The position numbers were made by a program, and so were the translations under genes. From positions 62,001-126,000 of the forward strand of contig CASDXF010000001.1 of assembly GCA_949285075.1 (NCBI GenBank): DNA of 64,000 nt, given 5' to 3'. Source of the stretch: an uncultured Bacteroides sp. (GTDB taxonomy: Bacteria > Bacteroidota > Bacteroidia > Bacteroidales > Bacteroidaceae). The notes beneath the pieces were generated by a model that was given only the letters and a program-made list of their open reading frames with translations, was not told the DNA's origin and made no database searches. Shown here one piece after another: positions 25,929 to 34,638 of the stretch (position 1 is the first letter of the stretch; each line of letters begins with the position of its first letter).

Positions 25929-28016
25929 TCAGGCATCGGCGGAGGAAAAAAGTGAGGTTCTCTCCACCCGTATACGGGCATCCACGGCCACGACGGAGGT
26001 TTCCGTAGCCAATAACGGGTTGATGTCCATCTCCTTGATTTCCGTAGCGAAACGGAGCAACGTGGAGAGCCGCACGATGATTTCCGCGAACTTGGTCTCG
26101 TTCACGCCCCTCTGTCCTCGGGTTCCCTGTATAATCTTATAGGCCCGAAGGGAGCGAATCATGGAGTAGGCCTCGGCATAGGACAGCGGTGCCAAGCCAG
26201 AAGACACGTCCCTCAGCACCTCCACGAAGATGCCGCCCAAGCCGCACAGCACGACGTGGCCAAACCGCTCCTCATACTTGGCCCCGACAAACAGTTCCGT
26301 CCCCTTCAGCATGGGCTGCACCATCACCGCCCGAGCGTCGGGAATCGCCATCATGCGGTCGAACTCCAGTTCGAGGTAACGCTCGCCCTTGACGTTGAGC
26401 GACACGCCGCCCACATCGGACTTATGCACCGGCCCCACGACCTTGACCGCCACGGGAAAGCCGACGCGACGGGCAAAGGCAACCACCTCCTCCTTCTTTC
26501 CGGAAACGAACTCGTCCACGACAGGGATACCCGCCGCATGGAGCAGCGCCTGCACGTAGTGCGGCTCGATGTAACCGTCGGACGGGATGGAGTCGATGAT
26601 GCGCCGGATGCGGGGCACGTCCACCCCGAACAGTTCGATTTCGGGCAAGGCGGGTTTCGGCGTATTCACGATACGCGCCAACGTGGTGCCGAGCGTCACC
26701 TCGTCGGCGAAGTTCACGTGGCCCTTCGCAAGAAAGGCGGAGACCTCCGCCCCCGCCGTATTGACGGAGGGAAGTATAGGGAATATCGGCTTGCGGCACG
26801 AACGCATCTTCTCGTCCAGCACGTCGTACATCTCGAACATCGTCACCAGTCCCGGCGTGCCGAAGATGGCCATCATCGCGTCTATCTCGCCGAACCGCTC
26901 CTCGCAGTAGTCAATGCAGAGGCGCAGGTGCTCGGGCGTTCCGGTGGCGAGAATATCTATAGGGTTGCCCACGGCCGCTCCGGGGAACAGCTTCGACTTC
27001 AGCTCGTCCGCCGCCTCGCCCTCCAGTTTGGGCACGTTCAGCCCCCCTTTGCTCAGGGCGTCGGTCAGCATCACGCCGGGACCGCCCGCGTGGGTGATGA
27101 TGGCGAAGTTCCTTCCCTTCAGCTCCGGAAGGGTGAAGACGCAGCCTACCGTGGTCAGCTCCTCGCGCGAGAAGCAGCGCACGATGCCCGCCTTGCGGAA
27201 GAGGGCCTCCACCGCGGCGTCGGAACTGGCGATGGCCCCCGTGTGCGACGAGGCCGCCCGACTGCCGCTCTCCGAGCTGCCCGCCTTGATGGCCGCTATG
27301 CGGCAGCCCTTGCGGATGAGCGACGAGGCGTGGAACAGCAGGCGGTCGGGGTTGTGTATGCTCTCGATGTAGAGCAGCTTGACGCGCGGGTCCTTCTCTG
27401 CGTCGAACCGCTCGTCCATGAACTGAAGCACGTCTTCCACGCCTATCTGCTTGGCGTTGCCCACCGACCACACGGAGTTGAACTGCAACCCCTTCGTCAC
27501 CGCGCTCTCCAAGATGAACACCGCCGTGGCTCCGGAACTGGAGATGAGGTCTACCCCCTTCGGGTTCAACTGGGGGATGGGCTGACTGAATATGCTGTGG
27601 TGCCACGTGTTGAGCAGGCCGATGCAGTTGGGGCCGATGAGCGAAGCTCCGTAACGGTTGACGGTGTCCAATATACGCCGTTCAAGCTCCGCGCCCTCGG
27701 GAGTCTCCTCGCCGAATCCGGCGGAGATGATGATGAAGGCCCTCACGCCCTTCGCGCTCGCCAACGTCTCCACCGCGTCCGGGCAGGCCGAAGCCGGAAT
27801 AGCGAGAATGGCCAAGTCCGTGTCAGGCAACTCGTCCACACTGGCGAAGGCGGTCACGCCCTGCACTTCCTTTTCCTTCGGGTTCACTGCCCGCAGCTCT
27901 CCCCGGTATCCACCGGCAATCAGGTTTCTCAATATGGCGCCTCCCGGCTTATGCACGTTGTTCGAAGCTCCTACCACGACAATGCTCTCGGGGCGCAACA
28001 GTTGGGACGTTATCAT
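25929..28016 (-). CDS. ADP-forming acetyl/acyl-CoA synthetase, fused alpha-beta
   Basis: 695 residues. Alpha part (about 1-450): CoA-binding Rossmann start 'SIVVVGASNNVHKPGG', 'LIGPNCIGLLNT', succinyl-CoA-ligase-like domain with the phospho-histidine motif SSHTGAIASSDAA. Beta part (about 460-695): ATP-grasp domain with 'GFPVAVKVVGPVHKSDVGGV' and 'GLGGIFVEVL'. The reaction is acyl-CoA + ADP + Pi to acid + CoA + ATP, so it earns ATP from amino-acid or pyruvate-derived acyl-CoA. It starts 16 nt after the stop of the hydroxyacid-dehydrogenase-like gene, with which it forms an operon. Confidence 0.9.
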   Translation of the reverse strand: MITSQLLRPESIVVVGASNNVHKPGGAILRNLIAGGYRGELRAVNPKEKEVQGVTAFASVDELPDTDLAILAIPASACPDAVETLASAKGVRAFIIISAGFGEETPEGAELERRILDTVNRYGASLIGPNCIGLLNTWHHSIFSQPIPQLNPKGVDLISSSGATAVFILESAVTKGLQFNSVWSVGNAKQIGVEDVLQFMDERFDAEKDPRVKLLYIESIHNPDRLLFHASSLIRKGCRIAAIKAGSSESGSRAASSHTGAIASSDAAVEALFRKAGIVRCFSREELTTVGCVFTLPELKGRNFAIITHAGGPGVMLTDALSKGGLNVPKLEGEAADELKSKLFPGAAVGNPIDILATGTPEHLRLCIDYCEERFGEIDAMMAIFGTPGLVTMFEMYDVLDEKMRSCRKPIFPILPSVNTAGAEVSAFLAKGHVNFADEVTLGTTLARIVNTPKPALPEIELFGVDVPRIRRIIDSIPSDGYIEPHYVQALLHAAGIPVVDEFVSGKKEEVVAFARRVGFPVAVKVVGPVHKSDVGGVSLNVKGERYLELEFDRMMAIPDARAVMVQPMLKGTELFVGAKYEERFGHVVLCGLGGIFVEVLRDVSSGLAPLSYAEAYSMIRSLRAYKIIQGTRGQRGVNETKFAEIIVRLSTLLRFATEIKEMDINPLLATETSVVAVDARIRVERTSLFSSADA

Positions 28017-28032
28017 CTCGTTCTTCTATTTA

Positions 28033-28938
28033 TTATACGTTATGTTCATTCAAAAACTTCTCTATGTTGGCCAACGCCTTGCGCGACAGCCGCTCTACGC
28101 TCTGCGCCGACTTTCCGGCCACCACGGGCGTGTACATCACGTTGGGGCAGTCGGCCAGTTCGCCGGCCAATGTTCCCATGCCCGTACCGTCGCAGAAATA
28201 GTAGCTGTTGGGGTTGTCCTTCAGCCACGACCGCAGGGCGGGCACGTCGAAGGTGGCCCCTATGGAAGTGTTCATCAGAATCTTGCCGTCGCCCATCAGC
28301 CTGAACTCCTCCTCGCCAAGCAGGTAGGTGTTCCGCGGCAGGCAGGTGAAGACGATGTCGCAGCCGCTCAGCAGGTCGCCCAGCGGACGGTAGGCGATGC
28401 CCGCTTCCTCGGCCTCCGGCTTGCGGGTGCGGCTGTAATAGCTCACCTCGGCCCCCAAGAAGCGGAAAGCGTCGGCTATCATCCGGCCCGTCTTTCCCAA
28501 GCCGATGACCCCCATGCGCTGAGCGGTAAGCTCCAGTTTCTCCGGCTTCCACTGCCGCTCGCCGAAGCCGTGGAGGAAACGCACCAACTCGCTGATGGCG
28601 TACTCCACCACTCCCTCGTCGCCGTAGTCCTTCACGCCCGTAACCGTAATTCCCTTTCGGCCCGCCTCCACCACGTCCACATTGCAGCAGTCGGCGCTGT
28701 ACAGCGTGCAGCACATGCCGATATAACGGATGTTGGGACAGGCGTCGAGCACGGCTTTACGGATTGGGGTCTTGAACGAGACCAACACCGCGTCGGCGTC
28801 GCCTATCCTTTGGATAATCTCCTCGTCCGTCCGGGGCTGCTCAAAGAACAAAAACACCTCCTCCGCGTACGAGGAGAGCTTGTCCAACGCCGCCTTGTTC
28901 AGCAGCGTATCTTCTATTGCGACTATCTTCTTAAACAT
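28033..28938 (-). CDS. 2-hydroxyacid dehydrogenase-fold protein with degenerate active site
   Basis: 301 residues from ATG 28938 (MFKKIVAIED), chosen because AAAGGA lies 6 nt before it; the ATG five codons upstream has none. The nucleotide-binding motif GVIGLGKTGRM (about 143-153) and the two-domain layout match D-isomer 2-hydroxyacid dehydrogenases. However, the catalytic Arg (normally N-x-x-RG) is Ile226 in NTSIGATFD, and the catalytic His (TPH) is Val272 in YTPVVAG; the usual Glu between them is also not evident. It probably binds NAD(H) but may not do the normal hydride transfer. Cotranscribed with the acyl-CoA synthetase. Confidence 0.88.
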   Translation of the reverse strand: MFKKIVAIEDTLLNKAALDKLSSYAEEVFLFFEQPRTDEEIIQRIGDADAVLVSFKTPIRKAVLDACPNIRYIGMCCTLYSADCCNVDVVEAGRKGITVTGVKDYGDEGVVEYAISELVRFLHGFGERQWKPEKLELTAQRMGVIGLGKTGRMIADAFRFLGAEVSYYSRTRKPEAEEAGIAYRPLGDLLSGCDIVFTCLPRNTYLLGEEEFRLMGDGKILMNTSIGATFDVPALRSWLKDNPNSYYFCDGTGMGTLAGELADCPNVMYTPVVAGKSAQSVERLSRKALANIEKFLNEHNV

Positions 28939-28970
28939 GACTTTTCCTTTCATTTCTTATATACAACGCA

Positions 28971-28978
28971 CAAATATA
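28971..28978 (-). promoter_or_regulatory. Promoter of the dehydrogenase/acyl-CoA synthetase operon, -7 box TATATTTG
   Basis: Exact TAnnTTTG match on the minus strand, about 33 nt upstream of ATG 28938. Confidence 0.65.
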
Positions 28979-29069
28979 ACTATTAAATTAAAAATGGAAA
29001 ATGGAGAATTGAGAAATAAAAACGGAGAAATCGCCATGCGGGAATATCAGTCACACGAATCAGAAACTG

Positions 29070-29207
29070 AAAAAAGGACGGTGAAACCGTCCAATTACGC
29101 TTAGCCGCCGTGTGGAGCGAAGCGACACCCGCAGTTAGCGAGAGGCTTTCCACACGGTCCACCCTTTCGAGGTCGATGCGTCTCAGGCGGGCCTCACCGT
29201 CCTTTTT
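29070..29207 (-). ncRNA. Candidate structured RNA with terminator-like end
   Basis: On the minus strand GGACGGT-TTC-ACCGTCC (29092-29076) is a perfect 7-bp hairpin followed by six T, a textbook terminator. Its 3' strand is also complementary to a GGACGGTGA segment at the 5' side (29194-29202), giving two exclusive pairings. Inside, CCGTGTGGA pairs with TCCACACGG over 9 bp (29149-29157 with 29108-29116). GC content is far above the flanks. The plus strand also ends in TCACCGTCC plus five T, so strand is uncertain. No match to RNase P, tmRNA or SRP RNA that I can recognise; no promoter seen. A weak open frame on it is not coding-like. Confidence 0.4.
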
Positions 29208-29240
29208 CAATCAATGATTCAAACAAACCGCCTTCCCCGT

Positions 29241-29338
29241 TTGACAAGCCGGGCTATTTCTCGCGAGAGATAGCCCTACGGCTCATGAGAAACAGGGCAG
29301 CGGCTCACGAGAAATAGGGCTACGGCTCACGGTCGACT
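29241..29338. repeat. 22-nt-period palindromic array C
   Basis: Units start at 29251, 29273, 29295 and 29317 (GGGCTATTTCTC, GCCCTACGGCTC, GGGCAGCGGCTC, GGGCTACGGCTC, each with a 2-nt centre then GAG or an analogue). The unit at 29273 is identical over 22 nt to one in array F (61004), and the one at 29295 to one in array B (10290). It lies between the candidate RNA and the end of the DUF4348 gene; 29339-29455 is AT-rich with nothing else visible. Confidence 0.85.
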
Positions 29339-29455
29339 TATCAGACTGATAATGAGGATTCAAGAATCAAGGAAAAACAATAGGGAAAACCGCTTGGCGA
29401 TTTCTTATTTTTCAACCTATAATTTCTCCATTTTCAATTTTCAATTCTCCATTTA

Positions 29456-30010
29456 CTAAGGGTGCAGCTCCTTGAAGGCCTCGTTCTCCTCACGGACGCT
29501 CTCTACGGCCTGCTCCAGTTCCTCGGCGGGCAGGTCGAATCCGTACCAACCCGTGTAGCAGTCCACGACGTACCACTTCCCGTCCGCCTGACGCTCGAAC
29601 TCCACCCGAAGGTCTGGCTCGGATTCCTCGTAGCCCGCCTCGAACACCTTACGCTCCGGCTCGTCGAGGGTGAACCGCGAGACGTAGACGGCCCCGTCCT
29701 CCTGCGTGAACCGCTCGGCCTTCAGCATCTCGCCGTCAAGCAGAGGCCACTTCTCGCGAGTAAACGGAAAACTCTTCTCCGTCTCATCCTCGGCCAACAA
29801 GACGATGGGGGTCTTCAAAGGGAACTTAACCCGGGTGTACTGAAAGGCGGCGCTTGAGGTAAACTTCTTCACGAACGCGCCGAACTCTTCCCGCTCAGCG
29901 GAAGATGACAGCACAAGGGCCTCCCCCACACGGCCGTAGCCGTCGAGCGGGAGGAGCGACAGCAGAAGCGCCAACGCTCCCGCCATCTCCATCAGAAACT
30001 TAGTCTTCAT
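29456..30010 (-). CDS. DUF4348-like exported protein
   Basis: 184 residues with a signal peptide (to about 26). 'FGAFVKKFTSSAAFQYTRVKFPL' and 'WYVVDCYTGW' resemble Bacteroidota DUF4348 proteins, small periplasmic or lipoprotein-like proteins of unknown role. No lipobox cysteine is seen. It overlaps the end of the DUF2851 gene by 11 nt, so the two are probably translated together. Confidence 0.7.
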   Translation of the reverse strand: MKTKFLMEMAGALALLLSLLPLDGYGRVGEALVLSSSAEREEFGAFVKKFTSSAAFQYTRVKFPLKTPIVLLAEDETEKSFPFTREKWPLLDGEMLKAERFTQEDGAVYVSRFTLDEPERKVFEAGYEESEPDLRVEFERQADGKWYVVDCYTGWYGFDLPAEELEQAVESVREENEAFKELHP

Positions 30011-31307
30011 CTTTATGCTTACGATTTGGTGTTTTCAGAAACTCATAACCGAAGCGACAGAACAGGCACTTCCGCTTGTCGCAATACGCCTTGCGGAGCT
30101 GAATCAACGCCTGACTGTCGGCGGCGGTGGCCACGGGCAGCCCGGCCGTCCGCCACGAGCGCACGATGTGGTTGTCCTCGGCCTTCAGCTCGTCGAGGAA
30201 ACGCCCCGCGCGGTCGCACAGCCGCTCATCGGTCTTGTGCCGCCCGTAGGCGTAGAGGAAAGGGACGAGCGTGTTGATGATTATCAGATTGAGCGAGCCT
30301 TCGCCCATCGTCCGCTCCTTGCGGGCCGAGGGACACCCGAAGCTGTAATGCTCTTCCCAATAAGGCGACACGCGGGTGGCCAACAGCTGACGGGCCTCAC
30401 CCAATGTCTCGGCCTCCAACAGTCGGGAGAAGAGCTTGTCGGACTTCTGGTAGAGCCAAGCCAGTTGCGCCAGACGGATGTGCGGAAAGTTATCCGGCCG
30501 CAAACGGAGAAACCGCCACAGCGCGGGGTCTACTCCCTTCGCCATGCCAAACTTGTGTCGCAGATAGCGGAACTCCTTGCGTATACGAAGGGCGTACTCG
30601 TCCTCCCGCTCTTTGGGGAGGAAGTCCTCGTTCAGCAATCCCGCCTGACCAAAGAAGAAGGCCTCTATCTGGAACTGGTCGTCGCGGTGCTTCTCCATCG
30701 CCCTGAACGGCAACGTAAGGGCCCACGCCTCGAAAGCGTCCCCGTTCAGGCCGAACCCGTAGTTGCGGGCGAGGGTAACAAAGAAAGCGTCCTCCCAATG
30801 GTTATCTACCCGGCGCAGCCGTTCCGCGATAGCGTCCGCCTTCTCCTGCAAACGCTCGGTCTGCAAGGCGGTGAGCCAACCGTGCACGGTCAGCTTGGGC
30901 AGCGAGGAGAGTATGGCGTGGCAAGCGGGGTACTGCTCCGCCACGCAAAGCTCCCGGTAATGCTCCTTCACGTAATCGGGAATATCCAATGAGAGTTGCG
31001 GGACGGGCGTACCGTCGGAACGGAACACCTCTGCGTCTACCTCGGTCACTACGTGCAGGACGACCGAGTCGTACGCCTTGTCCCGGTCGTGCCCGTGGCG
31101 GCGCCAGTCGGAAGATCGGAAGTGGATTTCCACGTTGCCCACCCACAGCGTGTCGCCCACCCGGAGCTTGGCGTTAAAGAAGTCCGGACCGGAGTCGGAA
31201 TTATATAGGCCAGAATCAATCACTTCGACCGGCTCGCCCGCCTCGGTGCGCAGCGTTTTCAAGGGAAACAGCTTGTGTTTCCACACATAATGGAGAAGGT
31301 GTTCCAT
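30000..31307 (-). CDS. DUF2851 family protein
   Basis: 435 residues, typical for this Bacteroidota-specific cytoplasmic family. Recognisable by 'EHLLHYVWKHKLFP', 'NSDSGPDFFNAKL', 'WVGNVEIHFRSSDWRRHGH' and the Cys pair near the C-terminus (KRKCLFCRFGYEFL). The N-terminal part with G-P-D-F-F-N and N-V-E-I-H resembles a nuclease-like metal site, but no activity is known to me. Divergent from dapB, with overlapping promoters. Confidence 0.88.
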   Translation of the reverse strand: MEHLLHYVWKHKLFPLKTLRTEAGEPVEVIDSGLYNSDSGPDFFNAKLRVGDTLWVGNVEIHFRSSDWRRHGHDRDKAYDSVVLHVVTEVDAEVFRSDGTPVPQLSLDIPDYVKEHYRELCVAEQYPACHAILSSLPKLTVHGWLTALQTERLQEKADAIAERLRRVDNHWEDAFFVTLARNYGFGLNGDAFEAWALTLPFRAMEKHRDDQFQIEAFFFGQAGLLNEDFLPKEREDEYALRIRKEFRYLRHKFGMAKGVDPALWRFLRLRPDNFPHIRLAQLAWLYQKSDKLFSRLLEAETLGEARQLLATRVSPYWEEHYSFGCPSARKERTMGEGSLNLIIINTLVPFLYAYGRHKTDERLCDRAGRFLDELKAEDNHIVRSWRTAGLPVATAADSQALIQLRKAYCDKRKCLFCRFGYEFLKTPNRKHKDED

Positions 31308-31332
31308 GTTAACGTTAAGTTAATGTACGCCG

Positions 31333-31340
31333 CAAATGTA
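31333..31340 (-). promoter_or_regulatory. DUF2851 promoter, -7 box TACATTTG
   Basis: Minus-strand TACATTTG, 26 nt before the ATG at 31307; only 10 bp from the dapB -7 box on the other strand. Confidence 0.6.
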
Positions 31341-31350
31341 ATAAAAATCC

Positions 31351-31358
31351 TATCTTTG
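31351..31358 (+). promoter_or_regulatory. dapB promoter, -7 box TATCTTTG
   Basis: Exact TAnnTTTG match, 33 nt before the dapB ATG. Polymerases on the two back-to-back boxes would face away from each other and compete for the same DNA. Confidence 0.65.
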
Positions 31359-31391
31359 CCGCTATCATTTTGAATATAAGCAAGGAAAACA

Positions 31392-32156
31392 ATGAAAATA
31401 GCATTAATCGGATACGGAAAGATGGGCAAGGAGATTGAGAAGATTGCCCTCGGCCGCGGACACGAGATAGTCTGCGTCATCGACATTGACAATCAGGAAG
31501 ACTTTGAATCAGAGGCGTTCCGCTCGGCGGACGTGGCCATCGAGTTCACCAACCCGATGGTGGCCTACCAGAACTACCTGCGCGCGTTCAAGGCCGGAGT
31601 CAAACTGGTGTCGGGCAGCACGGGATGGATGGCCGAGCACAGCGAGGAAATCAAGAGGCTCTGCCGGGAAGAGGGAAAGACGCTGTTCTGGTCGTCCAAC
31701 TTCAGCTTGGGCGTGACCATCTTCTCCGCGGTAAGCAACTATCTGGCGAAAATAATGAACCGGTTCCCCGTCTACGACGTGACGATGTCCGAGACGCACC
31801 ACGTGCATAAGCTGGACGCACCGAGCGGCACGGCCATCACACTGGCGGAAGGCATCGTGGAACGCCTCGACCGCAAGGACAAGTGGGTGAAGGGCACGCT
31901 GTTGGCTCCGGACGGTACGCTCAGCGGAACCGCGGAGCATGCGGCGAACGAGCTTCCGGTCAACTCCGTGCGCGAAGGCGAAGTGTTCGGCATCCACACC
32001 ATCCGCTACGAGTCGGACGTGGACAGCATCACCATTACCCACGACGCCAAGAACCGGGGCGGGTTCGCGCTCGGCGCGGTGCTCGCCGCCGAGTACACGG
32101 CCACCCATGAGGGTTTCTTAGGGATGAGCGACCTTTTTCCCTTCTTGAACGAATAA
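31392..32156 (+). CDS. dapB: 4-hydroxy-tetrahydrodipicolinate reductase
   Basis: 254 residues, normal length. NAD(P)H-dependent step of lysine/diaminopimelate synthesis. Visible: LIGYGKMGKEIE at the N-terminus, 'DVAIEFTNP', 'GSTGW', and the catalytic ETHHVHKLDAPSGTA block at about residues 133-147. First gene of a dapB-lepB-lepB'-WbqC series that I recall as conserved in Bacteroidales; lepB begins 51 nt after its stop. Confidence 0.95.
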   Translation: MKIALIGYGKMGKEIEKIALGRGHEIVCVIDIDNQEDFESEAFRSADVAIEFTNPMVAYQNYLRAFKAGVKLVSGSTGWMAEHSEEIKRLCREEGKTLFWSSNFSLGVTIFSAVSNYLAKIMNRFPVYDVTMSETHHVHKLDAPSGTAITLAEGIVERLDRKDKWVKGTLLAPDGTLSGTAEHAANELPVNSVREGEVFGIHTIRYESDVDSITITHDAKNRGGFALGAVLAAEYTATHEGFLGMSDLFPFLNE

Positions 32157-32207
32157 GGGAGAAAGTTCCCCCGTGAAACATAGTAAAACTAAACTGTTTG
32201 ATAAGTT

Positions 32208-33692
32208 ATGATACAAGCCACCCGCAAGCAATGGATTAAGTTCGCCGTTGTCACACTGCTTTATCTCATCTTCCTCGTCTGGGTACGGAGTTGGTGGGGA
32301 TTGATTGTCGTTCCGTTCATTTTCGACATCTACATCACCAAGAAGGTGCCGTGGTCGTTCTGGAAAAAGATGAAGAACAAGACGGCGCGCACCGTCATGA
32401 GTTGGGTAGACGCTATCGTGTTCGCCTTAGTAGCGGTCTACTTCGTCAACATCTACATCTTTCAGAACTACCAGATTCCCACCTCGTCGTTGGAGAAGTC
32501 GCTGTTGGTGGGCGACTTTCTGTACGTGAGCAAGATGAGCTACGGCCCCCGCGTGCCGAACACGCCGCTCTCCATGCCGCTGACGCAACACACGCTGCCC
32601 ATACTGGGCACGAAGTCGTACCTCGAATGGCCGCAGTGGGACTATAAGCGCGTGGCGGGATTCGGAAAGGTCAAGCGGAACGACATCGTAGTGTTCAACT
32701 TCCCCGCCGGAGACACGGTGGCGGTCAACTTTCAGCAGACGACCGATTTCTACTCACTGGCGTACAGCGAGGGGCAACAGATGTATTCTAACCCCATCAA
32801 TATGGACACGCTGACACGGGCGCAGCAAAAGACCGTGTACGACCTATACTACGCGGGCGGACGAAGACAGATTCTGCGAAACAAGAAGTATTACGGCGAG
32901 GTGCTGTATCGCCCCGTAGACCGTAGGGAGAACTACGTCAAGCGGTGCGTGGGCCTGCCGGGAGACACGTTGCAGATTGTGGACGGGCAAGTGATGATTG
33001 ACGGCAAGGCCATAGAGAATCCGGAGAACTTGCAGTACAACTACTTCGTGCAGACTACCGGCCCATACATTCCGGAAGAGATGTTCCGTGAACTGGGCAT
33101 CAGCAAAGACGACCAGATGCTGCTGCAAGACGGCGGATGGGAGGGCGAGCTGTTAGCGATGGGCCTGAACAACAGAGACGCTAACCGCCGACTGACTCCG
33201 GTCTACCATCTGCCACTGACGGAGAAGATGCGCACGGCTCTTTCCGGCAACAAGAAGCTTATCAGCCAAATCGTCATGGAGCCGGAGACTTACGCCGGAA
33301 AAATGTATCCGCTCAATTTGTACACAAAGTGGAACCGCAACAACTACGGACCGATATGGATTCCCGAGAAAGGAGCTACCGTCACACTGACGGAAGACAA
33401 TCTGCCCATATATGAACGTTGCATCGTGGCCTACGAGAAGAACCGGTTGGAACGGCGGGAAGATGGTCTCTACATCAACGGGAAGAAAACCAACCAATAC
33501 ACGTTCAAGATGGATTACTACTGGATGATGGGCGACAACCGTCACAACTCGGCCGACTCGCGGTACTGGGGATTCGTTCCCGAGGACCACATCGTGGGCA
33601 AGCCCATCATGGTATGGCTCTCGCTCGATAAAGACCGGGGATGGTTCGACGGCAGAATCCGCTGGAACCGCATTTTCAAATGGGTAGACTGA
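32208..33692 (+). CDS. lepB: Signal peptidase I, active copy
   Basis: 494 residues, long as usual for Bacteroidales owing to inserts between the catalytic boxes. Membrane segments at about 11-45 and 64-86; catalytic Ser94 in QIPTSSLEKSLL; Lys245 in ENYVKRCVGLPGDTL; box E near 'YYWMMGDNRHNSADSRYWGFVP'. It cleaves signal peptides of exported proteins at the periplasmic face of the inner membrane. Its last 13 bases overlap the start of the paralogue that follows. Confidence 0.94.
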   Translation: MIQATRKQWIKFAVVTLLYLIFLVWVRSWWGLIVVPFIFDIYITKKVPWSFWKKMKNKTARTVMSWVDAIVFALVAVYFVNIYIFQNYQIPTSSLEKSLLVGDFLYVSKMSYGPRVPNTPLSMPLTQHTLPILGTKSYLEWPQWDYKRVAGFGKVKRNDIVVFNFPAGDTVAVNFQQTTDFYSLAYSEGQQMYSNPINMDTLTRAQQKTVYDLYYAGGRRQILRNKKYYGEVLYRPVDRRENYVKRCVGLPGDTLQIVDGQVMIDGKAIENPENLQYNYFVQTTGPYIPEEMFRELGISKDDQMLLQDGGWEGELLAMGLNNRDANRRLTPVYHLPLTEKMRTALSGNKKLISQIVMEPETYAGKMYPLNLYTKWNRNNYGPIWIPEKGATVTLTEDNLPIYERCIVAYEKNRLERREDGLYINGKKTNQYTFKMDYYWMMGDNRHNSADSRYWGFVPEDHIVGKPIMVWLSLDKDRGWFDGRIRWNRIFKWVD

Positions 33693-34618
33693 AACGATTC
33701 AAATGGATAGTGACGCTCGCCGGAGCGGTGGCCGCCGTGCTCTTGCTCCGGGGATTCGCCTTCACGTCCTGCCTCATCCCCTCGGAGGGCATGGAAAACT
33801 CGCTGTTCGAGGGGGAGCGCATCATCGTCAACAAGTGGAGCTACGGACTACGGGCCCCGCTGATGTCGGCCTTTCCCTACCGACGATGGCGGGAACGGCC
33901 CGTCAAGAGCGGCGACATCGTCATCTTCAACAATCCGAAAGCCGTCGGGCAACCGGTCATCGACCGCCGGGAGATGTTCATCAGCCGTTGCGCGGGAACG
34001 CCCGGAGACACGCTGATGGTCGATTCGCTATATAACGTCCTCTCGCCCGAGGAGCGGTTCAACCCCGACAAGAAGAGGCCGTACATCTACCCCGCCTCTA
34101 AGGAACGGGCGGTGACGGCGTTGCTGAGCAAACTGTCCATAGACAACGAAGGCCCCGAGCCAAGCGGAGACACCGCGCACATACGCAGCTTCAGCCGCTA
34201 CGAGTATTACCTGCTGAAGCAAACGACAGACAGCCTGTGGATTCGCCCGCTCGTTCAGGAGGAGGCCGGAAGCGCCCGCCCGCTCGTCGTGCCCGGCAAG
34301 GGAAGGGTGATAAGGGTCTACCCGTGGAACAGGGCGTTGCTGCGCGACGCACTCGAAGCGCACGAGGGAAGGCGGGCGGAAATAAAGAATGACACTCTCT
34401 ACGTAGACGGAAAACCAACTCAACACTGCATATTCAGCAAAAACTATTATTGGATGAGCTCGAACAACGCGCTCAACTTCTCCGACTCGCGCTCGTTCGG
34501 CTTCGTCCCGCAAGACCACCTCATCGGAAAGGCCACCCTTGTCTGGTTCTCGAAGGAACCCGGAACCGGCCCGTTCAGCGGCTACCGTTGGGAACGCTTC
34601 TTCCATTGGGTGGAGTGA
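33680..34618 (+). CDS. Signal peptidase I paralogue lacking the catalytic Ser and Lys
   Basis: 312 residues from ATG 33680 (MGRLKRFKWI). One membrane segment (about 9-30) and the S26 boxes are clear, but the nucleophile position is Gly37 (CLIPSEG37MENSL versus IPTSS94LEKSL in the neighbour) and the general base is Ser102 (EMFIS102RCAGTPGDTL versus NYVK245RCVGLPGDTL). The substrate-site box YYWMSSNNALNFSDSRSFGFVP is kept. It overlaps lepB by 13 nt, so it is coupled to it. Staphylococcus aureus has a comparable dead SpsA beside active SpsB. Possible roles: chaperone or regulator of LepB, or substrate binding. Confidence 0.88.
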   Translation: MGRLKRFKWIVTLAGAVAAVLLLRGFAFTSCLIPSEGMENSLFEGERIIVNKWSYGLRAPLMSAFPYRRWRERPVKSGDIVIFNNPKAVGQPVIDRREMFISRCAGTPGDTLMVDSLYNVLSPEERFNPDKKRPYIYPASKERAVTALLSKLSIDNEGPEPSGDTAHIRSFSRYEYYLLKQTTDSLWIRPLVQEEAGSARPLVVPGKGRVIRVYPWNRALLRDALEAHEGRRAEIKNDTLYVDGKPTQHCIFSKNYYWMSSNNALNFSDSRSFGFVPQDHLIGKATLVWFSKEPGTGPFSGYRWERFFHWVE

Positions 34619-34638
34619 GAGAAGAATACATTTACGCA

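Noticed and set aside
26256..28304. 682-codon open frame opposite the acyl-CoA synthetase
   Set aside because: Antisense shadow of a well-supported enzyme; composition dominated by His/Arg/Gly as expected for a shadow.
29149..29157. tRNA or RNase P RNA in the 29070-29207 island
   Set aside because: No T-loop, acceptor pairing or conserved RNase P core seen.
28983..29210. 75-codon frame across the candidate RNA
   Set aside because: Biased composition, contains the terminator hairpin and runs into the AT-rich flank.
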